From Runella defluvii (lineage in GTDB: Bacteria; Bacteroidota; Bacteroidia; Cytophagales; Spirosomataceae), in NCBI RefSeq assembly GCF_014195535.1, contig NZ_JACIBY010000005.1:1-59710 (forward strand): a DNA stretch of 59,710 bases. The letters are read 5' to 3'. Position 1 is the stretch's first letter, and each line of letters begins with the position of its first letter. Below, in pieces: positions 16,614-25,905 of the stretch. Under the pieces are notes generated by a model. It ran no database searches. It saw nothing but the letters and a program-made list of their open reading frames with translations, and was not told where the DNA came from. The position numbers and the translations under genes are program-made.

Positions 16614-17459
16614 CTAAAGAAACTCCCCTAGTGCGCCTTTGTTCTGGACTCGAATCCCTTTTTCGGTCATTTCTACGGTACAGCAATCGTGCAGTGGATC
16701 GTGGTCAAAAAATAAAATATACTTTTCATCCAAGGCTTCTTTTAGCAATAGTTCCTTCTCTTTCATTGTTTCGAGCGGGCGCACGTCGTAACCCATCACG
16801 TACGGCAGCGGAATGTGCGCGTGCGATGGAATGGTATCGGCCATAAACACCACCGTTTGGCCTTTGTAGGCAATTTTCAACATCGTCATCTTTTCGGTAT
16901 GCCCATCTACGTAAACAGGCTGCACGTTGGAGCCAAACGGGTTTTCAATTTTATCCGAAAAAAACAATTGTCCTGCTTCCTGAATCGGCAAAATGTTTTC
17001 CTTAAAAAACGTCGCTTTCTCGCGGGCGTTTGGCTGGGTAGCCGTTTGCCAATGGTCCGAATGCGTCCAATACTTGGCCTTGGAAAAAGTAAGTTCATAA
17101 CCCGTTCGGTCGCGATTCCATTTCACGCCGCCACCGCAGTGGTCGAAGTGCAAATGCGAGAAAATCACGTCCGTCACCTCGTGTGCGCCAAAACCTGCCT
17201 TTTCGATAGATTTCACCAGTTCTCCTTCCCCGTGGCGATAGTAAAAGGCTTGCCATTTGGGGTCTTGTTTGTCGCCCATTCCTGTATCAATGAGCATGAG
17301 TCGGTTGCCGTCTTCGACCAGTAAGCAGCGCATGTCCCAACTACAAAGGTTATTTTCATCGGCAGGAACCAACCGATTCCAAATGGTTTTGGGTACAACG
17401 CCAAACATAGCCCCGCCGTCGAGTTTAAAATGTCCTGCGTCAATCACGTGTAAATTCAT
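16614..17459 (-). CDS. Metallo-beta-lactamase-fold hydrolase
   Basis: 281 residues from ATG 17459 (MNLHVIDAGHFKLDGGAMFG); an upstream in-frame ATG at 17516 would add 19 residues without family look. The zinc signature is FSHLHFDHCGGG (HxHxDH), with later ligands in YVDGHTEKM and FMADTIPSHAH, and a final FFDHDP. The size and layout resemble the lactonase-like branch (AHL-lactonase/AttM type) rather than RNase Z or glyoxalase II. The substrate is not readable from sequence; lactones or other esters are possible. Cytoplasmic, no signal peptide. Confidence 0.85.
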   Translation of the reverse strand: MNLHVIDAGHFKLDGGAMFGVVPKTIWNRLVPADENNLCSWDMRCLLVEDGNRLMLIDTGMGDKQDPKWQAFYYRHGEGELVKSIEKAGFGAHEVTDVIFSHLHFDHCGGGVKWNRDRTGYELTFSKAKYWTHSDHWQTATQPNAREKATFFKENILPIQEAGQLFFSDKIENPFGSNVQPVYVDGHTEKMTMLKIAYKGQTVVFMADTIPSHAHIPLPYVMGYDVRPLETMKEKELLLKEALDEKYILFFDHDPLHDCCTVEMTEKGIRVQNKGALGEFL

Positions 17460-17571
17460 GTGTGCAAAAAAAGGATAAGAGTGATGGATGAGTTTGTGAA
17501 GGTGTAATTGGCTCAAAACAACTAAATTCTCCCAAAACTCGTTATATTTACCGTATAAAAATTACTTCCTG

Positions 17572-18183
17572 ATGAAAGCGGTACTTGTAAATGACTTTAC
17601 GACTGGACAAACTGAGGCTTTTACCTTGGAGTTAGAAGACGACATGGACGATGTGGCGTTCTATCGGTTTTGCCGCCGCAACGACCACCTTCGCTTTGAA
17701 CGTAATCCAGACGGAACTATCTTAATCAGGCCAAACACTGGAGGAAAAACAGGAAAAAGAAACTCAGAACTCAATTTTGAATTAGTTCTGTGGAATCGTC
17801 AATTCAAAAAAGGAATTGTATTTGATTCATCAACGGCATTTAAGCTTCCCAACTTCGCCACTCGCTCGCCTGACGCCGCTTGGGTAAGCGACGAACGTTG
17901 GAATCAATTGAGTGACGAGGAGCAAGAACGTTTTCCGCCCATTGCGCCCGACTTCGTCGTTGAACTCATGTCGGCCAGTGATCATCTCAAAAAAGCCCAA
18001 GAAAAAATGCTCGAATACATCGAAAATGGCGTTCGACTCGGTTGGTTGATTCAACCCAGCTCCGAAACCGTTTTTATTTATCGAGCCGACGGCACCATTA
18101 GCAAAGTAAGTACTTTTGACCAAACGCTCTCAGGCGAAGACGTACTACCCAATTTTGAATTTCCCTTACGGCTTTTGTGTTAA
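17572..18183 (+). CDS. Uma2 family (DUF820) putative endonuclease
   Basis: 203 residues of the PD-(D/E)xK-fold Uma2 family. Key segments are the NTGGKTGKRNSELNFEL block, SSTAFKLPNFATRSPDAAWVS with the family's conserved SPD, PIAPDFVVELMS with a putative catalytic D...E, and KAQEKMLEYIENGVRLGWLI with the Q-x-K-like residue and Gly-Trp. The biological role of Uma2 proteins is poorly known; they are common, often multicopy, and best known from cyanobacteria. It is a single gene between the metallo-hydrolase and the OmpR-type regulator. Confidence 0.85.
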   Translation: MKAVLVNDFTTGQTEAFTLELEDDMDDVAFYRFCRRNDHLRFERNPDGTILIRPNTGGKTGKRNSELNFELVLWNRQFKKGIVFDSSTAFKLPNFATRSPDAAWVSDERWNQLSDEEQERFPPIAPDFVVELMSASDHLKKAQEKMLEYIENGVRLGWLIQPSSETVFIYRADGTISKVSTFDQTLSGEDVLPNFEFPLRLLC

Positions 18184-18235
18184 GATTTGATACATTGCTC
18201 ATTTGCATTTTGCCTAGCCTAGTTCAATTAACTGA

Positions 18236-18937
18236 ATGAATACAGATTTAAAGAGAATACTCATCGTCGAAGACGACTCCCGCATTGCCCAGAACATCAG
18301 CAAAGGTCTGCGCGAAAAGGGTTTTGATACCGAAGTAGCCTACGACGGGCTAATTGGTAGCAAAATCGCGTCGGCCAATCATTTTGATTTAATTATCCTC
18401 GACATCAACCTGCCGTCGATGAACGGTTACGAGGTTTGTAAACACATCCGTCAACGCAACCCTAACGTCCCTGTACTGATGCTGACGGCGCTGGGTGAAG
18501 CCGACGACAAAATAGAGGGTTTCAATGTCGGGGCTGACGACTACATTGTCAAACCATTCGACTTTCGGGAATTGCTGGCACGGGTCAACGTATTTCTCAA
18601 ACGCTCCCATTCGGATACCGAACCTGCAGGCGGCAACACCCTTCGCGTGGCCGACCTCGAAATCAATGTCGATACCAAAGCCGTTACGCGCTCAGGCCAG
18701 ACGGTTGACCTCACGCCCAAAGAACTGGCCTTGCTCGAATACTTGGTGCGAAACAAAGGCCGCATTGTGTCAAAAGCCGACATCGCCGAAAAGGTGTGGG
18801 ACATGAATTTCGACAGCGGCACCAACGTCGTTGAGGTATATATTAACTTTCTCCGCAAGAAAATTGACCGTGATTTTGAAACCAAACTTATTCATACCAA
18901 GTCAGGAATGGGCTATGTCTTGAAAGAAGATGCCTAG
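18236..18937 (+). CDS. OmpR/PhoB-family response regulator
   Basis: 233 residues. The receiver domain (1-120) has acidic VEDDSR, phospho-acceptor Asp56 in IILDINLP, Thr in MLTALGE, and Lys in DYIVKPFDFRELLARV. The C-terminal winged-helix DNA-binding domain follows: LTPKELALLEYLVRNKGRIVSK, VWDMNFDSGTNVVEVYINFLRKKI (in parts) and GMGYVL. No sensor kinase gene is adjacent: the next gene is a peptidase and the previous is Uma2. The partner must therefore be elsewhere. Targets are unknown. CusR/CopR-like regulators look similar but are usually paired. Confidence 0.92.
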   Translation: MNTDLKRILIVEDDSRIAQNISKGLREKGFDTEVAYDGLIGSKIASANHFDLIILDINLPSMNGYEVCKHIRQRNPNVPVLMLTALGEADDKIEGFNVGADDYIVKPFDFRELLARVNVFLKRSHSDTEPAGGNTLRVADLEINVDTKAVTRSGQTVDLTPKELALLEYLVRNKGRIVSKADIAEKVWDMNFDSGTNVVEVYINFLRKKIDRDFETKLIHTKSGMGYVLKEDA

Positions 18938-18968
18938 TTTTCAAGGGCTAATCCCTCACTTTGGGTGA

Positions 18969-18976
18969 TAAATTTG
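18969..18976 (+). promoter_or_regulatory. Probable -7 promoter element for the M3 peptidase gene
   Basis: TAAATTTG matches TAnnTTTG, 56 bases upstream of the ATG at 19032. A weak T-rich -33 region lies around 18938-18947. Confidence 0.4.
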
Positions 18977-19031
18977 TACAGAATCTGCCCTAAATTGCCA
19001 CACTTTTTCAACTAACCACTTTATTTGTTCC

Positions 19032-21140
19032 ATGAAAACAAACTGTTTACTCGCGGGTCTGCTCGTCAGTAGTATGGCCTTTGCGCAAACTAATCCGCCA
19101 ATCATGAGTGATAACCCACTTTTGCAGCCTTTTCCAACGCTGCACCAGACACCCCCTTACGACAAAATCAAAGTTGACCACTTTTTACCCGCCATCAAAG
19201 AAGCCATGGTAGAAGGCCGTAAGGAAATCGACGCCATCGTCAACAATCCTGCCAAGCCTACTTTCGACAATACCATCGTGGCGCTTGAGCGCGCAGGCGA
19301 CTTATTGAGCCGTATTACGCCCATTATGTTCCATTTGAATGGTGCCGAAACTACGCCCGACCTCCAAAAGTCCATTCGCGAAGTTAGTCCGCTGTTGACT
19401 GAATATGGCAACGATATTTCGCTCAATGAAAAGCTCTTTGCTCGGGTAAAAGCCGTTTGGGACCAACGCGACAAACTCAAGCTTGGGACAGAGGAAGCCA
19501 TGTTACTCGAAAAAAGTTACAAGTCGTTTTCACGTAACGGTGCTAACCTCAACGCCGCCGACAAAGAAAAACTTCGCGGCATGAACAAAGAGTTATCACA
19601 ACTTTCTATTGAATTTGGCGAACATAACTTGGCCGAAACCAACGAATACGCGCTTCAAATTACGGACGAAAAAGACCTTGCTGGCCTCCCTGCGTTTGTA
19701 AAAGATGGCGCCAAAGCTACTGCCAAACGCCTCAACAAAGAAGGCTGGGTATTTACGCTTCAAGCGCCAAGCTACGGGCCGTTTATGCAATATGCCGACA
19801 ACCGTGAGCTTCGTAAAAAACTTTGGTTGGCTTACAACAAACGCGGCTTTAACGGCGACAAAAACGATAACCAAGCCATTATTCAAAAAGTGGTAAAACT
19901 CCGCCACGAAAAAGCGAAGTTGTTGGGGTACAAAACGTGGGCAAATTACATTTTGGAAGAGCGCATGGCCGAAACGCCCGAAAAAGTATTGGCCTTTGAA
20001 ACCGAAATCCTCAGCTACGCCAAACCTGCCGCTCAGCGTGAGTTGAAAGAATTGACCGATTACGCCAAGAAAAACGGCTTCTCGGACGATGTGTTACAGC
20101 GTTGGGATGCGAGTTATTATGCCGAAAAACTCAAAAAAGAAAAATACAGCATCAACGACGAGTTGTTGAAACCTTACTTCAAACTCGAAAACGTTCTTGA
20201 TGGCTTATTTACGCTTACCAACAAATTGTACGGACTTACTTTCAAGGAAAACAAAAACATTCCCGTATGGCATCCTGAAGTAAAAGCTTACGAAATTTTT
20301 GACGAAAAAGGCCAATTACTTTCGGTATGGTATGGCGACTACTTCCCACGCGCAGGAAAACGCGCAGGCGCTTGGAACAACACCACGCTTTCGCAGCATT
20401 TTGAAGGAACGAAAGATGTTCGTCCGCACGTGGTCAACGTTTGTAATTTCACTCGCCCAACTGATTCACAACCGTCGTTGTTGACCTTCCGTGAGGTGCA
20501 AACGCTCTTCCATGAGTTTGGTCACGCGTTGCACAGCATGATGTCGCACGTGAAATACGAAACCGTGAGCGGTACCAGCGTATCGTGGGATTTTGTGGAG
20601 CTTCCAAGCCAGTTTATGGAAAACTTCTGCACTGAGCCTGAAGTGTTGAAACTTTTTGCCAAACACTATCAAACGGGCGAAGTGATTCCTAATGAGTTGA
20701 TTGAGAAAATCAAAGCCTCGTCAAACTTCCTTTCGGGTCTAGGAATGGCGCGCCAAATCAACCTTGGCCTAACCGACATGGCTTGGCACAACGGCGAACC
20801 TACGGGCGCATCGGTAGCTGAAGTAGAGAAAAAAGTAGCCGAGCAAACCGACCTTTATCCGATTGTTCCTGGTACGGCGGTGAGTACGTCGTTCTCGCAC
20901 ATTTTTGCGGGAGGATACTCAGCAGGATACTATTCGTACATGTGGTCGTCGGTATTGGATGCTGATGCGTTTGAAGCCTTTAAAGAGAAAGGCGTTTTCA
21001 ACCAAGACGTCGCTAAATCGTTCCGCGACAATATCCTTTCAAAAGGAGGTACCGAAAAACCAATGGTCTTGTACAAGCGTTTCAGAGGTCGGGAACCAAA
21101 ACCCAACGCCATGCTAAAACGCGACGGGTTAGCCTTATAA
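19032..21140 (+). CDS. Exported M3 family metallopeptidase (peptidyl-dipeptidase Dcp / oligopeptidase-like)
   Basis: 702-residue zinc peptidase that trims short peptides. A signal peptide (MKTNCLLAGLLVSSMAFAQ) predicts a periplasmic location. The thermolysin-type zinc site is FHEFGHALH (His494, Glu495, His498), followed by the third ligand Glu in SWDFVELPSQFMENF. The C-terminal FAGGYSAGYYSYMWS is typical of Dcp/OpdA. The length agrees with the family (about 680-710). Released dipeptides would feed uptake. Single gene with its own terminator. Confidence 0.92.
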   Translation: MKTNCLLAGLLVSSMAFAQTNPPIMSDNPLLQPFPTLHQTPPYDKIKVDHFLPAIKEAMVEGRKEIDAIVNNPAKPTFDNTIVALERAGDLLSRITPIMFHLNGAETTPDLQKSIREVSPLLTEYGNDISLNEKLFARVKAVWDQRDKLKLGTEEAMLLEKSYKSFSRNGANLNAADKEKLRGMNKELSQLSIEFGEHNLAETNEYALQITDEKDLAGLPAFVKDGAKATAKRLNKEGWVFTLQAPSYGPFMQYADNRELRKKLWLAYNKRGFNGDKNDNQAIIQKVVKLRHEKAKLLGYKTWANYILEERMAETPEKVLAFETEILSYAKPAAQRELKELTDYAKKNGFSDDVLQRWDASYYAEKLKKEKYSINDELLKPYFKLENVLDGLFTLTNKLYGLTFKENKNIPVWHPEVKAYEIFDEKGQLLSVWYGDYFPRAGKRAGAWNNTTLSQHFEGTKDVRPHVVNVCNFTRPTDSQPSLLTFREVQTLFHEFGHALHSMMSHVKYETVSGTSVSWDFVELPSQFMENFCTEPEVLKLFAKHYQTGEVIPNELIEKIKASSNFLSGLGMARQINLGLTDMAWHNGEPTGASVAEVEKKVAEQTDLYPIVPGTAVSTSFSHIFAGGYSAGYYSYMWSSVLDADAFEAFKEKGVFNQDVAKSFRDNILSKGGTEKPMVLYKRFRGREPKPNAMLKRDGLAL

Positions 21141-21143
21141 AAC

Positions 21144-21176
21144 AAAAGAGCCGCTCTGATCGAGAGCGGCTCTTTT
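21144..21176. terminator. Bidirectional intrinsic terminator
   Basis: Perfect palindrome AAAAGAGCCGCTCT-GATCG-AGAGCGGCTCTTTT between the M3 peptidase stop (21140) and the converging 71-aa gene (stop at 21178). A or T runs on both sides let it serve both strands. Confidence 0.92.
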
Positions 21177-21177
21177 G

Positions 21178-21393
21178 CTAGTTAAGCGACAAACGTCGCC
21201 TCCTAAAATACTGGTTAAGGATGAAGGTGTACTTGTCACTAAAACGTTCATAGCACCAAGCACGTAATTGCTTAACATCTTCCGGCAAAAGCACCTTTAA
21301 TGCCTTACGTAACTCTTTTTCAAACAGTTTCTTGTCAAAACTCACTTTCACAAGCACGGTTTTGATGAACTCTAACATAGTTGCCATAATCAT
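21178..21393 (-). CDS. Small conserved hypothetical protein (about 70 aa)
   Basis: Up to 71 residues; ATG codons at 21393, 21387 and 21378 are all possible, and the last gives a start at MLEFIKTVLVKVSF, which I think is the conserved N-terminus. Highly basic, largely helical (FDKKLFEKELRKALKVLLPEDVKQL) with RWCYERF and an arginine-rich end (YFRRRRLSLN). I recall similar small proteins across Cytophagales but know no function. Its stop abuts the shared bidirectional terminator, supporting a real transcript. No signal peptide or membrane segment. Confidence 0.7.
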   Translation of the reverse strand: MIMATMLEFIKTVLVKVSFDKKLFEKELRKALKVLLPEDVKQLRAWCYERFSDKYTFILNQYFRRRRLSLN

Positions 21394-21507
21394 AACAGGA
21401 TTTTAACGAACGCTAAGAGAATGATGGAATAAGTACTTTCACAAAATTAACGTCAAAGGTTAGGGGTTTTATACGCCCAGTGTGTTAATTTTGCATTAAA
21501 GATAACG

Positions 21508-22917
21508 ATGAAACAGGGGAATTTATATATACTTTTTTTAATTTTTTTTTGCACTATATCTTCATCGTGGGCGCAAAATGACGAAAACCCCTTTTCCGTT
21601 GAATTTAGCGGGACTGAGATAGGTATTAACGAACCTTTTGTCATCTCAGTAAAAATCACAGATATTGACCCAATCCCGCTTATTTCGTTTCCTGATAACA
21701 TCAAAAACTTTCAAAAGCGAGAAAGTTCGCGGTCGAGCTTCACAAGCAAAGTTGGAGGAAAAACCGTTGTCACCTATACCATTTCCCAAAACTACTACCC
21801 CATCAAAACGGGAACATTCTTCACGGGGCCGCTCGAAATTTTGGTGAATAAACAGGTATTACGTTCGGAAGGAACGTCGGTGGTAGTAGGAAAAACCGCC
21901 AATTCGGAAGAATCGGCTGACGAAACGGAGGCCATAGATTCCGAATTGGCCCAAGAAGCGACTACGGGCGCGTTCTTGTCGGTACGGGTAGATAAACGCA
22001 AAGTATATGTCGAAGAAGGGTTCAACCTACGGCTTTCGCTGCTTGTTTCGGAAAGTAATGCTACTGAAATGGATTTTTTTGAGGTAGAAAAACAACTCGA
22101 AAAAATTCTTAAAGCCCTCAAACCTACCAACTGTTGGGAAGAAAATTTTGGCATCCAAGAGATTCCCGCCATTCCAATTCTGATTGGCGGCAAAGCTTTT
22201 ACCGAATACCGCATTTACCAAGCGTCATTTTTCCCCCTTAATAATCAAGCCATTCGGATTCCAGCCGTGACGCTGACAATGCGCGTAATGGCCAAAAATC
22301 CGTCGGAAGGAAAAACGCCTTCCTTTCTGAGTTTCTCGTCTCGGCCCGTGTCAATCCAAGTCCAAACCCTGCCTACTCACCCGCTTCGCAATCAGGTATT
22401 GGTAGGAAATTTTCGGCTTGAAGAAAAAATTAGCACGACTCAACTAGAAACGGGCAAAAGCTACCGTTATGATTTTAAAATCATTGGCGACGGCAATATT
22501 AAGTCGATTCAAGAGCCTACGTTTACCAACAAAGCCCTGTTTGATGTTTATCCGCCCGATGTAGAGGATAATATTTTGCGAAAAAAGGGGCAAATTGCGG
22601 GCGAAAAAACATTTCGTTACCAAATCATCCCCAAACAAAACGGATCTTTTGACCTGAGCAACAACATTTTTTGGGTATTTTTTAATCCTCAAAAGCAGAA
22701 ATACGACACGTTGCACTCGACCTTAAAGCTGGTCATTACGGGAAAAAACATTCAAAATACCCAACTAGCGGGGGAAACGGTGGAGTCGATTTATAACGGA
22801 ATTGAACACTGGGACACCACCAAGTTTGTGTTTGACTACCAAAAAATCATTCGCAATGTGGCCAACGTTTTGGTCGTCCTTATGTTAATAAGTATGTTTC
22901 TTATCTTTCGGAAATAA
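21508..22917 (+). CDS. BatD-like exported membrane protein
   Basis: 469 residues: signal peptide ending at SSSWAQ, beta-rich extracytoplasmic domains ([49 protein letters not shown] in parts), and one C-terminal transmembrane helix ([16 protein letters not shown]). This layout is that of BatD of the Bacteroides aerotolerance (Bat) locus, which also contains BatA/B and MoxR ATPase, usually together. Here BatD stands alone with aroC, the start codon of aroC overlapping its TAA. A -7-like TAATTTTG lies at 21486-21493. A generic BatD-related role in envelope stress is inference. Confidence 0.8.
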   Translation: MKQGNLYILFLIFFCTISSSWAQNDENPFSVEFSGTEIGINEPFVISVKITDIDPIPLISFPDNIKNFQKRESSRSSFTSKVGGKTVVTYTISQNYYPIKTGTFFTGPLEILVNKQVLRSEGTSVVVGKTANSEESADETEAIDSELAQEATTGAFLSVRVDKRKVYVEEGFNLRLSLLVSESNATEMDFFEVEKQLEKILKALKPTNCWEENFGIQEIPAIPILIGGKAFTEYRIYQASFFPLNNQAIRIPAVTLTMRVMAKNPSEGKTPSFLSFSSRPVSIQVQTLPTHPLRNQVLVGNFRLEEKISTTQLETGKSYRYDFKIIGDGNIKSIQEPTFTNKALFDVYPPDVEDNILRKKGQIAGEKTFRYQIIPKQNGSFDLSNNIFWVFFNPQKQKYDTLHSTLKLVITGKNIQNTQLAGETVESIYNGIEHWDTTKFVFDYQKIIRNVANVLVVLMLISMFLIFRK

Positions 22918-24002
22918 TGAGTAGTACCTACGGAAAACTTTTCAAAATAGCCACTTTTGGCGAATCACACGGCGCCGCCATCGGCGTAGTTGTTGAAGGC
23001 TGCCCAGCGGGTGTTCCTTTCGACTTGGCTTTTATCCAGCAAGAACTCGACCGCCGCAAACCAGGCCAGTCGCGCATCACTACCCAGCGCCGCGAAGCCG
23101 ATACCGTGCAGGTATTGTCGGGCGTTTTTGAAGACAAAACAACAGGCACGCCGATTGCCATGATGATTTGGAACGAAGACCAACGTAGCAAGGATTACTC
23201 GCACATTTCCCAGCAGTTTCGTCCTTCTCACGCTGACTTTACCTACCAAACCAAATACGGCGTTCGCGATTATCGCGGTGGAGGGCGCAGTTCGGCCCGC
23301 GAAACAGCCGCCCGCGTAGCCGCAGGTGCGCTGGCCAAATTGGTCCTGAAAGACCTCGGCGTGGATGTACAAGCGTACGTATCGCAAGTAGGAAAACTCA
23401 AACTCGACAAAGAATACCACGAACTCGACTTGTCGCTTACCGATACCAACGCCGTGCGCTGCCCCGACCCCGAAATGGCGCAAACGATGTTTGATTACAT
23501 CGACGACATTCGCAAACAAGGAGATTCGATTGGCGGTGTGGTCAGTTGTGTCGTCGCAGGCGCACCCGTAGGTTGGGGAGAACCCGTTTTTGACAAACTT
23601 CATGCGGAATTGGGCAAGGCGATGTTGAGCATCAACGCCGTTAAAGGCTTTGAATACGGCAGCGGTTTTGCTGGCGTAGAACTGCAAGGCTCGGCCCACA
23701 ACGATGCTTTTTATACCGACGAAACGGGTCGCGTTCGTACCCGTACCAATCATTCGGGAGGAATTCAAGGGGGAATTTCCAACGGCGAAGACATTTTCTT
23801 CCGCGTGGCTTTTAAACCCGTCGCGACCATTATGCAAGACCAAGAAAGTGTGGATCAAAACGGTGAATCTATTACGGTTCAGGGTAAAGGCCGCCACGAC
23901 CCATGCGTGCTGCCACGGGCCGTACCGATTGTCGAAGCCATGGCCGCGCTGGTGCTAGTTGACTTTTATCTACGCGATAAAAGCGTTAGGCATAATTTTT
24001 GA
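22917..24002 (+). CDS. aroC: Chorismate synthase
   Basis: Final shikimate-pathway enzyme. With reduced FMN it eliminates phosphate from EPSP to give chorismate, the precursor of aromatic amino acids, folate and quinones. 361 residues, normal length. Signatures: [14 protein letters not shown] near the start, [15 protein letters not shown] ([15 protein letters not shown]), [34 protein letters not shown] (in parts), and [15 protein letters not shown]. Its ATG overlaps the batD stop (TAATG), so it is translationally linked to batD, an unusual partner for aroC. Confidence 0.97.
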   Translation: MSSTYGKLFKIATFGESHGAAIGVVVEGCPAGVPFDLAFIQQELDRRKPGQSRITTQRREADTVQVLSGVFEDKTTGTPIAMMIWNEDQRSKDYSHISQQFRPSHADFTYQTKYGVRDYRGGGRSSARETAARVAAGALAKLVLKDLGVDVQAYVSQVGKLKLDKEYHELDLSLTDTNAVRCPDPEMAQTMFDYIDDIRKQGDSIGGVVSCVVAGAPVGWGEPVFDKLHAELGKAMLSINAVKGFEYGSGFAGVELQGSAHNDAFYTDETGRVRTRTNHSGGIQGGISNGEDIFFRVAFKPVATIMQDQESVDQNGESITVQGKGRHDPCVLPRAVPIVEAMAALVLVDFYLRDKSVRHNF

Positions 24003-24028
24003 TAGTATGCTACTTTATCGTAAATTTG
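23999..24028 (+). promoter_or_regulatory. Bacteroidota-type promoter of dnaN
   Basis: TTG at 23999-24001, a 19-base spacer, and TAAATTTG at 24021-24028: an exact match to the TTG-N19-TAnnTTTG form, 25 bases before the dnaN ATG. The -33 element overlaps the aroC stop codon. Confidence 0.75.
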
Positions 24029-24053
24029 TTGTTTATTAAACGTACATTTTGCT

Positions 24054-25178
24054 ATGAAATTTACCGTATCGTCGTCCGTATTGCTAAAGCAACTTGCCGC
24101 AATCAACGGCGTCGTTTCAACCAACCCTATCGTACCGATTCTTGAGAATTTTTTATTCCAACTCGACGGTGGTTCGCTTACCGTTACGGCCTCTGATTTA
24201 CAGACCGTAATGATTACCGAAATCCAAGTAGAGTCATCGGACAAAGGAGCGATTGCCATACCTGCTAAATTACTTTTAGATACTTTACGTGGTCTTCCAG
24301 AACAGCCCATTTCCATCAAAGTAGATAGTGATACGTTTGGAATTGAAATCGTGTCTGAAAACGGCCGCTATAAACTCTCGGGCGAAAATCCGATTGATTT
24401 CCCTAAGATTCCATCGGTCAACCGCGCCTTTTCGGTAGAGCTGTCTTCTACCTCCCTCATGAGTGCCATTGTAAATACCATTTTCGCTACTAGCACCGAC
24501 GAACTTCGTCCTGCGATGACGGGGGTATTTTTGCAACTAGGCGCCAACCACGCAACGTTTGTAGCAACCGACGGCCACCGTTTGATTCGCTACCGCCGCT
24601 TTGATGTTAAATCGGCCGTGGATACAACCATGATTATTCCGCGCAAAGCACTCAACTTGCTCAAATCATCGTTGCCTGACAACGTTCCTGTCAAAGCAGA
24701 GTTTAGCCAATCGAACGCGTTTTTTAGCTTTGCCAATATCAAAATGATTTGTCGGTTGATTGACGAGCGTTTCCCTGATTACGAAAACGCCATCCCAACC
24801 AATAACCCGAACGTACTGACCATCAGTCGCGGTGAAATCTTAAACTCACTCCGTCGTATTTCGATTTATTCAAACCGCACGACGCACCAAATCCGTCTTA
24901 AATTGACCCCTCCGAATGAATTGGTCATTTCGGCCGAAGACTTGGATTACTCAAACGAAGCCAACGAGCGTTTGCTTTGTGAGTACAATGGCGACGAAAT
25001 GGAAATTGGATTCAACGCGAAGTTTTTGATTGAGATGCTCAACAACGTTAACTCAAACTCCTTGTCGTTTGAGTTGTCGGCGCCCAACCGCGCAGGTATC
25101 GTTGTTCCGCTCGAAAAAGAAGACGACGAAGAGATTTTGATGCTCGTGATGCCAGTGATGCTCAATACCTACGCATAA
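24054..25178 (+). CDS. dnaN: DNA polymerase III beta subunit (sliding clamp)
   Basis: 374 residues, the usual clamp length. Three topologically similar domains are evident: MKFTVSSSVLLKQLAAINGVV at the start (in parts), AMTGVFLQLGANHATFVATDGHRLIRY in domain 2 (in parts), and NAKFLIEMLNNV and LMLVMPVML at the end. The clamp encircles DNA and tethers the polymerase and other partners. It has its own promoter and is not next to dnaA in this window, so the classical dnaA-dnaN arrangement is absent here. The VTT membrane-protein gene starts 3 bases after the stop. Confidence 0.97.
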   Translation: MKFTVSSSVLLKQLAAINGVVSTNPIVPILENFLFQLDGGSLTVTASDLQTVMITEIQVESSDKGAIAIPAKLLLDTLRGLPEQPISIKVDSDTFGIEIVSENGRYKLSGENPIDFPKIPSVNRAFSVELSSTSLMSAIVNTIFATSTDELRPAMTGVFLQLGANHATFVATDGHRLIRYRRFDVKSAVDTTMIIPRKALNLLKSSLPDNVPVKAEFSQSNAFFSFANIKMICRLIDERFPDYENAIPTNNPNVLTISRGEILNSLRRISIYSNRTTHQIRLKLTPPNELVISAEDLDYSNEANERLLCEYNGDEMEIGFNAKFLIEMLNNVNSNSLSFELSAPNRAGIVVPLEKEDDEEILMLVMPVMLNTYA

Positions 25179-25181
25179 GGG

Positions 25182-25850
25182 ATGAAATCATCAAAAGAAT
25201 TACTAATGCCGAGTCTCTCGGCATTTTTTTTGACCGTACTGCCTTTTATTACCAGTTCGGCGGTAGGTTGGTGGCTCGTTCAGAACGAGGGTTACATTCG
25301 GAGTTTTAGCGCGACCGAGTGGTTCATTGCGTCGTTGATATGCGCGTTGGCTTGTGCCTTGGCTCTCATACCTCCTACCCTTTTGGCCTTTGTCTTTGGG
25401 TATTTTCTAGGTTGGATTGCGTTGTTACCATTGATCTTGCTAAACCTCGCCGCTATCGCGTTGGTGTACGCCTTCGTGCAGCGCCTCAACCGCGATAGTT
25501 TGTTGCGTTATTTGTCGCAGTTTCCCAAAGTAGCGCGTTTTCTCCAACGCATCCACGGGGATGAAATTCGCTTTGTATTTTTCACCAAACTTTCGCCTGT
25601 CTTGCCTTTTGCCCTTACCAATCTCATGTTTGCGTTGATGGGACTACGCTTTCGGAACATCATTTGGGGAGGGTTTTTAGGCATGATTCCCCGCACGGCG
25701 CTTGCGGTGTGGGTCGGGATGGAAGCCCAACAAATCAAACAACTCCTTCAAAACCCCAACCAAGGACTTGAAAGTAGAGTTATCATCATTGGCTTGGTCA
25801 TTCTTTCCGTCGTTGGATTGCTTCGAGTGGTTGCTCCTAAGGAGAAATAG
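25182..25850 (+). CDS. VTT-domain (TVP38/TMEM64, DedA-like) membrane protein
   Basis: 222 residues with about five hydrophobic segments, e.g. LSAFFLTVLPFITSSAVGW, WFIASLICALACALALIPP, LLAFVFGYFLGWIALLPLILL and ESRVIIIGLVILSVVGLL (in parts). The family signature is FTKLSPVLPFALTNLMFALMG (in parts), with R and P in the re-entrant loop, then GMIPRTALAVWVG. Relatives act as lipid scramblase/flippase-like or transport proteins. It starts 3 bases after dnaN and is probably co-transcribed. Confidence 0.88.
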   Translation: MKSSKELLMPSLSAFFLTVLPFITSSAVGWWLVQNEGYIRSFSATEWFIASLICALACALALIPPTLLAFVFGYFLGWIALLPLILLNLAAIALVYAFVQRLNRDSLLRYLSQFPKVARFLQRIHGDEIRFVFFTKLSPVLPFALTNLMFALMGLRFRNIIWGGFLGMIPRTALAVWVGMEAQQIKQLLQNPNQGLESRVIIIGLVILSVVGLLRVVAPKEK

Positions 25851-25879
25851 AGGATTGATTTTTCCGCCATAAAAAGACG

Positions 25880-25902
25880 TTCCAAGTTTTGAAAACTTGG
25901 AA
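25880..25902. repeat. Palindromic repeat
   Basis: Perfect palindrome TTCCAAGTTTT-G-AAAACTTGGAA between converging genes, 4 bases from the stop of the alpha/beta hydrolase gene. Its TTCCAAGTT core matches the arms at 33190-33309, and it may serve as a 3' hairpin. Confidence 0.7.
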
Positions 25903-25905
25903 TGG

